NCBI RefSeq assembly: GCF_003992615.1
Contig: NZ_RZMY01000016.1
Coordinates: 186,001-250,000, forward strand
Reading direction: 5' to 3'
DNA length: 64,000 nucleotides
Origin: Flagellimonas beolgyonensis
GTDB lineage: Bacteria > Bacteroidota > Bacteroidia > Flavobacteriales > Flavobacteriaceae
Both the position numbers and the translations under genes were made by a program. How positions within the stretch are numbered: the stretch's first letter is position 1; each line of letters begins with the position of its first letter. This document shows positions 24,506 through 33,606 of this stretch, piece by piece. The notes under the pieces were generated by a model. The model was not told where the DNA came from, did no database searches, and saw only the letters and a program-made list of their open reading frames with translations.

Positions 24506-24864
24506 TTTTCTTCCTCTTTAATGTTTTTCATGATTTCTTCCAGTTCCTTCAGGCTGATGTCGTTCTTCTTCATAAAAAAGGACACCATACTTTTAAACGA
24601 CCCTTGAAAGTAGCCATCCACCAAGGTGTTGATGCGTTGGTTGCTATATTCTTCCTTCTTTACCAAAGGAAAGTATACATGCCCCTTCCCTACTTTTTCA
24701 TGTGAGACAAAACCTTTGTCCTCCAAAATCCTGACAATGGTGGAAACCGTATTGTAGGCCGGCTTGGGTTCGGGCAATTCATCCAAAAGTGAGGCTACAT
24801 TGGCTTTTTTTAATTGCCAAAGCAATTGCATTACTTCTTCTTCCGCCTTGGTGAGTTGTTTCAT
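24502..24864 (-). CDS. BlaI/MecI-family repressor (system B)
   Basis: Winged-helix repressor of 120 residues, clearly paralogous to system A (LTKAEEEVMQLLWQLKKA, YNTVSTIVRILEDKGFV) but with a different recognition helix (YNTVSTIVRIL against TTTVATLLKRM). It overlaps the M56 gene by ATGA. Upstream are three near-identical 16-bp palindromes that differ entirely from the operators of system A, so the two repressors probably do not cross-regulate. Confidence 0.93.
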   Translation of the reverse strand: MKQLTKAEEEVMQLLWQLKKANVASLLDELPEPKPAYNTVSTIVRILEDKGFVSHEKVGKGHVYFPLVKKEEYSNQRINTLVDGYFQGSFKSMVSFFMKKNDISLKELEEIMKNIKEEEK

Positions 24865-24869
24865 TTTTC

Positions 24870-24936
24870 AACTAATTTTTTAGTTCATTATGAAACAAAT
24901 ATAACTAAATATTTAGTTTAAACTAATTTTTTAGTT
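24870..24936. promoter_or_regulatory. Three BlaI-type operators (system B)
   Basis: AACTAATTTTTTAGTT occurs at 24870-24885 and again at 24921-24936, and AACTAAATATTTAGTT lies at 24903-24918. All are perfect or near-perfect 16-bp palindromes with arms AACTAA/TTAGTT. The first lies just 5 bases upstream of the repressor start, and the three span the likely promoter. Confidence 0.75.
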
Positions 24937-25046
24937 AAAAAATATCCCTTGGAGTGAAAAGGTCTGATAAACAACTCTTAAACCTTCCTACAATTTCATT
25001 TTAATGCGATACCTTTAAAAGCATTGCACATACAAACACACATCGT

Positions 25047-25673
25047 ATGAATCGAAGATTTTTATTTGGCATGGTCGGTCTTGGTCCGTTGGCCTTGCTC
25101 TCTGCCAAAATCCCATCCTTGGACAATCCCCTTGTGGCCAATCTTGTCAAAAGATGGAAACAGTCCCAAACCTATACCTTGGCCATTCTGGATGCCATGC
25201 CTTTGGAACAATTGGAGTTTAGACCTTCACCCGAACAGATGAGCTTTGCACAACATTTTATGCACTTGGGATTTACCAACAATAGTTTTATCGGTATTCT
25301 GATCGATCCCAAAACCTATCCCGACTTTGATGCAATGATGAAGGCCGATTTTTTATTGGAACGTCCGGACCCGATTAACCTATTTCAACCGGACGTTTTG
25401 GTAAAAAGGTCGCCCGAAGTCAACAAAACCCTCGTGGCAAATTACCTGAACACCACCTTTGATTTTGTGATTTCCAGTTTACAAACGCTTACTGATAATG
25501 ACCTCAGCAAAGGATTGGAAAAGGAAAAACCATGGTATCTTGCCGGTCACACCAACCTCGATTTGATACTTCGGGGAGAAAGCCATACTGCACATCACAG
25601 GGCGCAGGCAATCACCTATCTGCGTATGAACGATATTAAACCTCCTGGCTATTCCAAACTCAATGTTTTTTAA
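25047..25673 (+). CDS. DinB-family (YfiT-like) putative metalloenzyme
   Basis: Protein of 208 residues with a twin-Arg-like but weak N-terminus (MNRRFLFGMVGLGPLALLS), possibly a membrane anchor or signal. A four-helix DinB bundle follows, with metal-ligand candidates in FAQHFMHLGF near residue 74 and ESHTAHHRAQ near residue 184. The DinB fold includes thiol-dependent hydrolases and transferases, and its role here is unknown. Despite the family name it is unrelated to DNA polymerase IV (dinB at 34021). Confidence 0.82.
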   Translation: MNRRFLFGMVGLGPLALLSAKIPSLDNPLVANLVKRWKQSQTYTLAILDAMPLEQLEFRPSPEQMSFAQHFMHLGFTNNSFIGILIDPKTYPDFDAMMKADFLLERPDPINLFQPDVLVKRSPEVNKTLVANYLNTTFDFVISSLQTLTDNDLSKGLEKEKPWYLAGHTNLDLILRGESHTAHHRAQAITYLRMNDIKPPGYSKLNVF

Positions 25674-25725
25674 TGTACGGGCGTAACAAATCAGTAGTAA
25701 ATTTGTCTAACAGTAAAATAGAACC

Positions 25726-26238
25726 ATGGACATTGCCTTATTGATTTTGGGATTCTTGTTGATGTTGGTCGGCATCTTGGGCAGTTTTTTGCCTGTTTTG
25801 CCCGGGCCTCCCATCAGCTGGGTGGGTCTGCTGCTGCTGTACCTGACCAAGGCCGTGCCCGATAACTGGTGGGTGTTGGCCATCACCTTTGTGATTGCCA
25901 TCACCATTACTATTTTGGATTATGTAATCCCAGCCATGGGCACCAAACGTTTTGGTGGCAGCAAGGCAGGTATGTGGGGCACCATTGTTGGACTTTTGGT
26001 GGCCATTTTTGTACCTATTTTCGGTCCACTTGGTATTATTATCTGGCCCTTTATTGGGGCCTTGGTGGGGGAATTATTGAACAAAACCCATCAAAAAACC
26101 GCCATGAAGGCGGCTTTTGGTTCTTTTTTGGGATTCTTAACGGGCACCTTTATGAAATTTGTGGTGACTGTTTTCTACGCCATAATTTACGTGTACATCA
26201 CCATAAAATATGCGGGAGATCTATTTAGCTTTTCCTAA
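25726..26238 (+). CDS. DUF456 membrane protein
   Basis: Integral membrane protein of 170 residues with about five to six helices and the family landmarks LPVLPGPPISWVGLLLL near residues 23-40, a glycine-rich central part (GTKRFGGSKAGMWGTIVGLLVAIF) and GALVGELLNKT. The function of DUF456 is unknown. The stop overlaps the nitroreductase stop by four bases on the opposite strand. Confidence 0.88.
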   Translation: MDIALLILGFLLMLVGILGSFLPVLPGPPISWVGLLLLYLTKAVPDNWWVLAITFVIAITITILDYVIPAMGTKRFGGSKAGMWGTIVGLLVAIFVPIFGPLGIIIWPFIGALVGELLNKTHQKTAMKAAFGSFLGFLTGTFMKFVVTVFYAIIYVYITIKYAGDLFSFS

Positions 26239-26789
26239 TCCAACCACTCCACTTTTTCGGAAATGGGTTTTCGGGCCGATGGTTCCACTTCTCCATCATA
26301 ATTGCCCATATATAAAAAGCCTAGGCAACGCTCCCCTTCGTTCAGGTCGAAAAATTCGCCCATAAACTTGATGAGCCCAGGAGAAGCCCAGTAACAGCCA
26401 ATGCCCAATTCGGTACAGCACAACCACATATTCTGGACTGCCATCGCCACGGAGGCCACTTCTTCCCACTCGGGCAAACTTTCCATGGGATCCCGTTGCA
26501 TGCAAATGGCAATGGCCGCTGCCGAACGCACGGCATTGTCTTCCAATTTTTTGATGGTCACCTGTTTGGGTTTGGGATCCACCTCTTGGTATTTTTTGGA
26601 CAAAAACGCACCCATTTCATCCTTCTTTTTACCTGTTAGCACCTTAAAGCGCCAAGGCTCCGTTTTCTTGTGCGTAGGTGCCCAATTGGCTGCTTCCAAA
26701 ATTTTTTCGAGGGTAGCTTTATCGATGGGTTTATCGTTGTATTGAACGGGAAAAATACTCCGTCTTTTGGCAATAAGGTCAAAAATCAT
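26235..26789 (-). CDS. Nitroreductase-family FMN oxidoreductase (YdjA-like)
   Basis: Soluble flavoprotein of 184 residues. It has the FMN-binding start KRRSIFPVQYNDKPI, the APTHKKTEPWRF motif near residue 35, and the second binding segment GCYWASPGLIKF with the conserved C-terminal LGFLYMGNY. This short form resembles E. coli YdjA. It likely reduces nitro-aromatics or quinones with NAD(P)H; the natural substrate is unknown. Convergent with the DUF456 gene. Confidence 0.88.
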   Translation of the reverse strand: MIFDLIAKRRSIFPVQYNDKPIDKATLEKILEAANWAPTHKKTEPWRFKVLTGKKKDEMGAFLSKKYQEVDPKPKQVTIKKLEDNAVRSAAAIAICMQRDPMESLPEWEEVASVAMAVQNMWLCCTELGIGCYWASPGLIKFMGEFFDLNEGERCLGFLYMGNYDGEVEPSARKPISEKVEWLD

Positions 26790-26837
26790 AGCATCATATT
26801 ATGTTGAGTCCCAAAGTTACTCTTGAAAAAGTTGTTC

Positions 26838-27725
26838 TCATAATTTTAGGAGCAAATCCATGCAATTTTGGAGGGCCGGGTTGCGATTGTCGCTTTTCCA
26901 AACCATGGAGAGCACAGCCCGTTGTTTGATGTTCTTCATTTCAATGAACTTTACTTTCATCTGAAACCCATGCTGCAATGTCGTGGGCACTATGGCAATG
27001 CCCAGTTTGTTCTCCACCAATTTAAAAATGGTCTGCGCGTGTACCGATTTGTGCGAAACATTCGGAACAAAGCCACGGTCTTCACAAATACTGAGCACGG
27101 TATCGTAGTACATGGGACTATAATCCTGGGAAAACAGAATGAAATCCTCGTTGGCCACTTGTCCAATATGTTTAAAATCCCTTTCATCCAAAGGATGATC
27201 CTCTGGTAAAACCAAGGAAAAGGTGTCCTCAAAAACCGATTTTACTTCAAGTCCTTTGGGTACCCGAGCCAACCGCACAAACCCCAAATCGAGTCGATCG
27301 GCCAAAATGGCATTGATCTGTGACCGGTTCGACAATTCTTCCAATGTGGTATGCACTCCTGGGAATTTTTCTTTCAATTGCAACAACAGATCGGGAACCA
27401 CACTTTGCATGGCCGATCCTAAAAATCCGATGCGCACCTCACCCATTTGTCCACTACCGATAAGTTTCACCTGTTTTTTGGTCTGGTCCAAGTGGTTCAG
27501 GATAAATTCCACTTCTTTTTTCAAATAGGCACCTGCCGGCGTTAATTGCACTTTTTTCTTGTCACGCACGAACAGTTGTGTCCCCAATATTTCTTCCATC
27601 TGTTTGATCTGGGTGCTCAGTCCGGGTTGGGATATAAACAATTTTTCCGCCGCCTTTCGATAGTGCAGTTCTTCGGCGACGGCCAAAAAATAAATGAAAT
27701 GTCGGAGTTCTATTTGATAATTCAT
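26838..27725 (-). CDS. LysR-family regulator divergent from the hut operon
   Basis: LysR-type regulator of 295 residues. The HTH at about 8-65 shows FIYFLAVAEELHYRKAAEKLFISQPGLSTQIKQMEE, and the co-inducer-binding domain spans about 95-290. It reads divergently from hutH with an 81-bp shared spacer containing two inverted repeats, the usual arrangement for a regulator of the adjacent operon. I infer control of histidine use by histidine or urocanate; no ligand evidence exists in the sequence. Confidence 0.9.
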   Translation of the reverse strand: MNYQIELRHFIYFLAVAEELHYRKAAEKLFISQPGLSTQIKQMEEILGTQLFVRDKKKVQLTPAGAYLKKEVEFILNHLDQTKKQVKLIGSGQMGEVRIGFLGSAMQSVVPDLLLQLKEKFPGVHTTLEELSNRSQINAILADRLDLGFVRLARVPKGLEVKSVFEDTFSLVLPEDHPLDERDFKHIGQVANEDFILFSQDYSPMYYDTVLSICEDRGFVPNVSHKSVHAQTIFKLVENKLGIAIVPTTLQHGFQMKVKFIEMKNIKQRAVLSMVWKSDNRNPALQNCMDLLLKL

Positions 27726-27772
27726 ACTTATTGATTATTACAAAAATAAGTATTGGTGATTATTAAACCAAT
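27725..27772. promoter_or_regulatory. Inverted repeats between LysR gene and hutH
   Basis: Two symmetrical elements occupy the spacer. The first has 8-bp arms TACTTATT (27725-27732) and AATAAGTA (27745-27752). The second has arms ATTGGT (27752-27757) and ACCAAT (27767-27772) with 9 bases between, close to the T-N11-A pattern of LysR sites. The first overlaps the regulator start codon, which would allow autorepression. A TAATTTTA (27777-27784), one base off TAnnTTTG, may be the hutH -7 element. Confidence 0.5.
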
Positions 27773-27806
27773 GTTCTAATTTTAGGTTCAAAAGAAATTT
27801 ACAGCC

Positions 27807-29378
27807 ATGCCCAAGACTTTTCGATTTGGAGAGGACCACTTAACCGCAGGTATTGCCCTGGGATTGGCCCGTGGCACCGTTACAGGAACATTCACTGATG
27901 AATGCCTTAAAAACGTGAATGCCAGTTACCAACGCGTACAACGCATTGTGGAAAAAGGTCACACGGTATACGGCATCAATACAGGATTTGGTCCCTTGTG
28001 CAACACCAAGATTTCGAAAGAGGACACCAAAATCCTCCAATCCAATATACTACAGAGTCACAGTGTGGGGGTGGGCACGCCCATTGCCACCGAATTGGCA
28101 AAGGTGATGCTGATCCTAAAAATTCATGCCTTGGCCAAAGGGTTTTCCGGCATTGCCGAAAGCACCTTGCAACGTATGCTCTGGCATTTGGAAAACGATG
28201 CCATTCCCGTAGTTCCCAGTCAAGGTTCGGTGGGGGCATCCGGTGATCTGGCTCCGCTTTCCCATTTGTTTCTGCCATTGATTGGATTGGGCAAGGTGGA
28301 GTATCAAGGAAAGACCATTACTACCAAAGAACTCTTTCAAAAAACCAGTTTGCTACCATTGGAACTGGGACCCAAAGAAGGGCTTGCCCTGATCAATGGC
28401 ACCCAGTTTATCGCTGCACATGGGGTTTTGGTAGTGCAGAAGCTGCAACATTGCTTAAAAAATGCCGACATTATCGGTGCCATGATGATCGAGGGGCTGC
28501 AAGGATCCATGAAACCCTTTTATGAGGAATTGCACCAGTTGCGCCCGTTTAAAGGCAACCAACATGTGGCCGGTAGGATCCGCACCCTATTGCAGGGCTC
28601 CGAAATCTTGGAAGACCATATCGATTGCGAACGGGTTCAGGACCCTTACTCTTTACGTTGTATTCCCCAAGTGCACGGCGCATCGCGAAATGCTTGGCTA
28701 CACTTGAAGGAATTGCTGGAAATCGAGCTCAACTCCGTGACCGACAATCCAGTGATCATTGACGATGAGCTCACCATAAGTGGTGGAAATTTTCACGGGC
28801 AACCGTTGGCCATGGCCTTGGATTATGCCGCTTTGGCCGCTTCAGAAATCGGAAATATTTCGGACCGTCGTATCTATCTGGCTTTGGAAGGCAACAGCCC
28901 CGGAGTACCAAAACTGTTGATGAAGGACACGGGCATCAATTCAGGTTACATGATTCTGCAGTATACCTCAGCCGCATTGGCCAGTGAAAACAAAAGCTTG
29001 TGTTTCCCGGCAAGTGCCGATAGTATTCCCACTTCCTTGGGGCAGGAAGACCATGTGAGCATGGGATCCATCAGTGGGAGAAAGGCATTGCAGATCATAG
29101 AAAATGTTGAAAAGATCCAAGCCATTGAACTGCTTACCGCAGCCCAAGCATTTGAATACAGAAAACCCCTGAAATCGGGCATCGTATTGGACGAAATCCA
29201 TCAATACCTTCGTACCAAGGTTGCGTTTGCCGAAAACGATCGGGTTTTTGCGGATGATATTGAAACGGGCATTAACATGCTTCAGAACCGTGAAATCATC
29301 TCCTTGGTGGAAACCGTGATGCAAGAGAAAAATCTGGAATGGGAAACACCCCATATTGAAGAATTTGACACGTATTGA
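27807..29378 (+). CDS. hutH: Histidine ammonia-lyase
   Basis: First enzyme of histidine degradation, converting L-histidine to urocanate and ammonia. The protein has 523 residues. The tripeptide ASG at about residues 144-146 (GSVGASGDLAPLSHL) forms the MIO cofactor. Other signatures are YGINTGFGPL near residue 55, SVTDNPVI near 315 and QEDHVSMG near 413. It heads hutHIUG, which leads to glutamate, and is cytoplasmic. An alternative read as an aromatic aminomutase of the same family is unlikely in this operon. Confidence 0.96.
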   Translation: MPKTFRFGEDHLTAGIALGLARGTVTGTFTDECLKNVNASYQRVQRIVEKGHTVYGINTGFGPLCNTKISKEDTKILQSNILQSHSVGVGTPIATELAKVMLILKIHALAKGFSGIAESTLQRMLWHLENDAIPVVPSQGSVGASGDLAPLSHLFLPLIGLGKVEYQGKTITTKELFQKTSLLPLELGPKEGLALINGTQFIAAHGVLVVQKLQHCLKNADIIGAMMIEGLQGSMKPFYEELHQLRPFKGNQHVAGRIRTLLQGSEILEDHIDCERVQDPYSLRCIPQVHGASRNAWLHLKELLEIELNSVTDNPVIIDDELTISGGNFHGQPLAMALDYAALAASEIGNISDRRIYLALEGNSPGVPKLLMKDTGINSGYMILQYTSAALASENKSLCFPASADSIPTSLGQEDHVSMGSISGRKALQIIENVEKIQAIELLTAAQAFEYRKPLKSGIVLDEIHQYLRTKVAFAENDRVFADDIETGINMLQNREIISLVETVMQEKNLEWETPHIEEFDTY

Positions 29379-29379
29379 T

Positions 29380-30612
29380 ATGAAACCACTTTTAATAGGA
29401 CCCTTTACCCAATTATTGCCCATGACAGGACTGCCCTTAAAAGGCGCCTTGAAGGACGAACAATTGCCCATCATTGAAAACGGTGCAATTTTGGTGCACG
29501 AAGGAAAAATTTTGAAAGTCGGAACTTTTGAAGATCTGAAATCCGAGGATGCGGATATCCATCAAATTCAAGGTGATGCCGTGTGTCTCCCCGGATTTGT
29601 GGATTCACATACCCACATCTGCTTTGCAGGAACCCGAGCCAGGGACTATGCCTTCCGAAATGCCGGGAAGACCTATTTGGAAATTGCGAAGGCCGGGGGT
29701 GGCATCTGGGACACGGTGACCCAAACCCGAAAGGCTTCCGAGGAAGCATTGGTGCAAGGTATCGTTTCAAGAAGTAAGAAGCATCTGAAAAACGGAATCA
29801 CTACCATTGAGGTTAAAAGTGGTTATGGCCTTTCCGTGGATGAAGAACTTAAAATGCTCCGTGCCATCAAAAAAGCCAATGCAACCGTTTCGGCCACTTT
29901 GGTGCCTACTTGCTTGGCGGCACACATGAAACCGAAGGACTGGAATCAGGATAAGGCCTATCTTGACGAAATCATTAACACTCTTTTCCCCATCATCAAG
30001 TCTGAAAACTTGGCACAACGGGTAGATGCCTTTGTGGAGGAAAGTGCTTTTTCCCCCGAAGAGATCAAACCCTATTTTCAAAAAGCCAAGGACATGGGAT
30101 TCGACATCACCGTACATGCCGATCAGTTTACCATTGGCGGAAGCCAGGTGGCCGTAGATTTTGGTGCCGTGAGTGCCGACCATTTGGAAGCCAGCACCGA
30201 AAAGGAAATCCAGTTGTTGGCCAAAAGCAACACCATTGCCACTGCCCTTCCGGGAGCATCACTTGGTTTGGGTTGCGCCTACACGCCAGCGCGTAAAATT
30301 TTGGATGCCGGCGGCGCCCTGTCCATTGCCAGCGACCACAATCCGGGTTCAGCCCCCATGGGCGACCTGTTGACCCAAGCCAGTATTTTGGGCACGTTCG
30401 AGAAGCTATCAAACACCGAGGTTTTGGCAGGAATCACCTTTAGGGCAGCTGCGGCATTGCGCATGGCCGATCGAGGAAAACTGGCATCGGGAACTTGGGC
30501 CGATTTTGTTGTGTTCCCTACAAATAATTATCAGGTAATCACCTATCATCAAGGCCAATTGAAACCCAGCCAAGTCTGGAAGAAAGGGGAACCTATCCAC
30601 CAAAACGATTGA
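29380..30612 (+). CDS. hutI: Imidazolonepropionase
   Basis: Third enzyme of the pathway, opening imidazolone propionate to formiminoglutamate. Taken from the ATG at 29380, one base after the hutH stop, it has 410 residues; an upstream in-frame ATG at 29356 inside hutH is less likely. Amidohydrolase metal ligands are seen in GFVDSHTHICF near residue 75, VHADQF near 248 and the Asp in ASDHNPGSAP near 320. The order hutI before hutU differs from many proteobacterial clusters but is fine for one transcript. It overlaps hutU's spacing with only 2 bases between stop and start. Confidence 0.96.
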   Translation: MKPLLIGPFTQLLPMTGLPLKGALKDEQLPIIENGAILVHEGKILKVGTFEDLKSEDADIHQIQGDAVCLPGFVDSHTHICFAGTRARDYAFRNAGKTYLEIAKAGGGIWDTVTQTRKASEEALVQGIVSRSKKHLKNGITTIEVKSGYGLSVDEELKMLRAIKKANATVSATLVPTCLAAHMKPKDWNQDKAYLDEIINTLFPIIKSENLAQRVDAFVEESAFSPEEIKPYFQKAKDMGFDITVHADQFTIGGSQVAVDFGAVSADHLEASTEKEIQLLAKSNTIATALPGASLGLGCAYTPARKILDAGGALSIASDHNPGSAPMGDLLTQASILGTFEKLSNTEVLAGITFRAAAALRMADRGKLASGTWADFVVFPTNNYQVITYHQGQLKPSQVWKKGEPIHQND

Positions 30613-30614
30613 TC

Positions 30615-32630
30615 ATGACTTCGACATTGACTGCATTTCATAAACAAATACTGCAGGGAATCCCTAACGAACTCCCTAAAAAGAAACCGTATCCCAAAAA
30701 TGGAAATCCAGCACCGAAACGCAAAGATATTTTGTCCCTAGAAGAGAAAAAGCTGGCGGTGCAAAATGCATTGCGCTATTTTCCGGAAGCTTGGCACAAA
30801 GAATTGGCCCAGGAGTTTGCCGAGGAGTTAAAAACATTTGGTCGGATCTACATGCATCGTTTTAAGCCGGACTATAAAATGCAGGCCCGACCCATTTCCG
30901 AATATCCTGCCAAAACCAAACAGGCTGCCGCCATTATGCTGATGATCCAAAACAATTTGGACCCTGCAGTGGCACAGCACCCTGAGGAGCTGATCACCTA
31001 TGGTGGCAATGGGGCCGTTTTCCAGAACTGGGCGCAATATCTGCTCACTATGCAATATCTCGCCCAAATGACCGAGGAGCAAACATTGCACATGTATTCA
31101 GGTCACCCCATGGGGCTGTTTCCATCACACAAAGAAGCTCCTCGCGTGGTGGTCACCAATGGTATGATGATTCCTAATTATTCCAAACCGGACGACTGGG
31201 AGCGCTACAATGCGCTTGGGGTTACCCAATACGGGCAAATGACGGCAGGCTCGTACATGTACATCGGTCCGCAGGGCATTGTACATGGAACGGCAATTAC
31301 GGTGATGAATGCCTTCAGAAAAGTATTGGCCAAAAATGAATCCCCCGAAGGAAAGGTGTTCCTGACCGCAGGCTTGGGAGGCATGAGCGGGGCACAACCC
31401 AAAGCCGGTAACATTGCCGGATGCATCACCGTTTGTGCAGAGGTAAATCCGGAAGCTGCCAAAAAACGACACGAGCAAGGTTGGGTGGACGAATTGTTGG
31501 TGGACCTACAACTATTGATGGTCAGGGTGAAGGAAGCCATTGCCAACAACGAAGTGGTTTCGCTGGCCTACATCGGCAATGTGGTGGATGTTTGGGAGCA
31601 TTTTTATGAAGAAGGCATTTTTGTGCATTTGGGATCCGACCAAACCTCCTTGCACAATCCGTGGGCAGGAGGGTATTATCCCGTTGGGCTCTCCTTTGAA
31701 GAATCCAATGCACTTATGGTGGAAAATCCGGAAGCGTTCAAGGAAAAAGTACAGGAATCCCTTCGCAGACAGATCAACGCCATTAACAAGCACACTTCAA
31801 AAGGCACCTACTTTTTTGATTATGGCAATGCCTTTTTGTTGGAAGTTTCCCGTGCAGGTGGCGATGTGATGTCCGAAAACAATATCGATTTTAGATATCC
31901 TTCCTACGTGCAGGACATTTTGGGACCCATGTGCTTCGATTATGGTTTTGGACCCTTCCGATGGGTGTGCACCTCGGGCAACCCAAAAGACCTACAAAAA
32001 ACCGATGCCATTGCCCTTGAAGTGATGAGAAACATCAAAGCGGAAGCTCCTGAGGAAATTCAACAGCAGATGCAGGACAACATCAAATGGATTTCCGAAG
32101 CGGAACAAAACAAATTGGTGGTGGGATCACAGGCAAGAATCTTGTACGCCGATGCCGAAGGGCGAAGCAAAATAGCCGATGCCTTCAATACGGCCATTGC
32201 CGAGGGTGAAATCAGCGCTCCGGTGGTGTTGGGCCGAGATCATCATGATGTAAGCGGCACGGATTCGCCCTTTCGGGAGACCAGCAATATTTATGACGGC
32301 AGCAAGTTCACCGCAGACATGGCCATCCAAAATGTGATCGGCGACAGTTTTAGGGGCGCCACTTGGGTATCCATCCACAACGGTGGGGGCGTTGGCTGGG
32401 GTGAAGTGATCAACGGTGGCTTCGGCATGGTGCTCGACGGCTCCGAAGAAGCATCCATCCGATTGAAGCGTATGCTGTTCTTCGATGTGAACAATGGCAT
32501 ATCTCGAAGAAGCTGGGCTCGGAACAAAGAAGCTCGGTTTGCCATAGAACGGGAAATGGAGCGTACTCCAAATTTAAAAGTAACTTTGCCCCATCTGGTC
32601 AAGTCGGAACTATTGGACAACCTTTTTTAA
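30615..32630 (+). CDS. hutU: Urocanate hydratase (long form)
   Basis: Second enzyme of the pathway, hydrating urocanate to imidazolone propionate with tightly bound NAD+. The protein has 671 residues from the ATG at 30615; a TTG six bases earlier would overlap the hutI stop. It is the long form known from Bacteroidota and animals (about 670 residues) versus about 555 in Pseudomonas. Family motifs: GLGGMSGAQPKAGNIAG with the NAD-binding Gly pattern, a conserved Cys region DILGPMCFDYGFGPFRWVC, and LGRDHHDVSGTDSPFRET. The stop is 4 bases before hutG. Confidence 0.96.
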   Translation: MTSTLTAFHKQILQGIPNELPKKKPYPKNGNPAPKRKDILSLEEKKLAVQNALRYFPEAWHKELAQEFAEELKTFGRIYMHRFKPDYKMQARPISEYPAKTKQAAAIMLMIQNNLDPAVAQHPEELITYGGNGAVFQNWAQYLLTMQYLAQMTEEQTLHMYSGHPMGLFPSHKEAPRVVVTNGMMIPNYSKPDDWERYNALGVTQYGQMTAGSYMYIGPQGIVHGTAITVMNAFRKVLAKNESPEGKVFLTAGLGGMSGAQPKAGNIAGCITVCAEVNPEAAKKRHEQGWVDELLVDLQLLMVRVKEAIANNEVVSLAYIGNVVDVWEHFYEEGIFVHLGSDQTSLHNPWAGGYYPVGLSFEESNALMVENPEAFKEKVQESLRRQINAINKHTSKGTYFFDYGNAFLLEVSRAGGDVMSENNIDFRYPSYVQDILGPMCFDYGFGPFRWVCTSGNPKDLQKTDAIALEVMRNIKAEAPEEIQQQMQDNIKWISEAEQNKLVVGSQARILYADAEGRSKIADAFNTAIAEGEISAPVVLGRDHHDVSGTDSPFRETSNIYDGSKFTADMAIQNVIGDSFRGATWVSIHNGGGVGWGEVINGGFGMVLDGSEEASIRLKRMLFFDVNNGISRRSWARNKEARFAIEREMERTPNLKVTLPHLVKSELLDNLF

Positions 32631-32634
32631 TGTC

Positions 32635-33606
32635 ATGAAACACTACGAACCCCCGAAAAAGGATCTTTGGAGCGGACGGATTTCCAACAAATGGCTGTAC
32701 TTGCACGAAAAAGTACATTGCACCCCCTTGAATGAAATGCCGGAAGCCCAGAAAAAGTCCATTGTGTTATTGGGGTATGCCTGTGATGCCGGTGTCCACC
32801 GTAATCAAGGGCGTGTTGGTGCCGTGGACGGACCCGATGTGATCAAAAGCAGTTTTGGCAAAATGCCCAACCATTTGGCCAGTCATGTGCTCTTGCACGA
32901 TGCGGGTTCCATCACTTGTGCAAACAGCGATATGGAAGCTTCCCAAAGTCAACTTGCGGAGGCGGTTTGTACCCTATTGCATAAAAAACAGTTTCCTATT
33001 GTGCTGGGTGGTGGTCACGACATGGCCTATGGCCATTATTGTGGCATTAAGCAATATCTGGATGCCAAAAAACAGGGACAGTCCATCGGTATCATTAATT
33101 TTGATGCCCATTTCGATCTGCGAAAAAAAACGGACCAAGGCAATTCCGGAACCCCATTTTATCAAATTGCCAAAGAGTGCCGGCAAGAAGGCATCGATTT
33201 CAATTACCTCTGCCTCGGAATCCGTAGGGATGCCAACGACCGGAACCTTTTCCAAACGGCCAAGGATCTCGATGTAATTTATGTGATGTCAGAGACCTTC
33301 CAGCCCGCTTTTTTACAAGAAATCACCACTTTTATCAATGCATTTGCCAAAAATGTGGACCATATTTATGTGACCATCGATTTGGATGGTTTTTCTTCAG
33401 CCTTCGCCCCGGGAGTAAGTGCCCCTTCGCCCATGGGTTTCACCCCGCACATCGTTCTGGAATGCTTAAAAACCATTATTGCCTCAGGAAAACTCATCAG
33501 TTTGGATATTGCCGAGATGAACCCCAGATTTGATATTGACGGGCAAACCGCCAAGTTGGCCGCTTCTTTGGTGCACTACGTGGCGCATGCGGTTTCAGGA
33601 AGTTGA
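32635..33606 (+). CDS. hutG: Formimidoylglutamase
   Basis: Last step of the pathway: formiminoglutamate to glutamate plus formamide. The protein has 323 residues of the ureohydrolase fold. The binuclear manganese ligands are in LGGGHDMAYGHYC near residue 125, NFDAHFDLRKK near 153 and TIDLDGFSSAFAPGVSAP near 246. The guanidino-enzyme relative arginase is excluded by the hut context. No separate terminator was found, but hairpins follow downstream. Confidence 0.95.
   Translation: MKHYEPPKKDLWSGRISNKWLYLHEKVHCTPLNEMPEAQKKSIVLLGYACDAGVHRNQGRVGAVDGPDVIKSSFGKMPNHLASHVLLHDAGSITCANSDMEASQSQLAEAVCTLLHKKQFPIVLGGGHDMAYGHYCGIKQYLDAKKQGQSIGIINFDAHFDLRKKTDQGNSGTPFYQIAKECRQEGIDFNYLCLGIRRDANDRNLFQTAKDLDVIYVMSETFQPAFLQEITTFINAFAKNVDHIYVTIDLDGFSSAFAPGVSAPSPMGFTPHIVLECLKTIIASGKLISLDIAEMNPRFDIDGQTAKLAASLVHYVAHAVSGS

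Noticed and set aside
25047..25673. DinB-like gene as the damage-inducible polymerase.
   Set aside because: The DinB metal-enzyme fold is unrelated to polymerase IV, which is at 34021.
10315..26238. Overlapping stops at 10315-10318 and 26235-26238 as a regulatory device.
   Set aside because: TTAG or CTAA overlaps of convergent genes are expected in compact genomes and need no special explanation.
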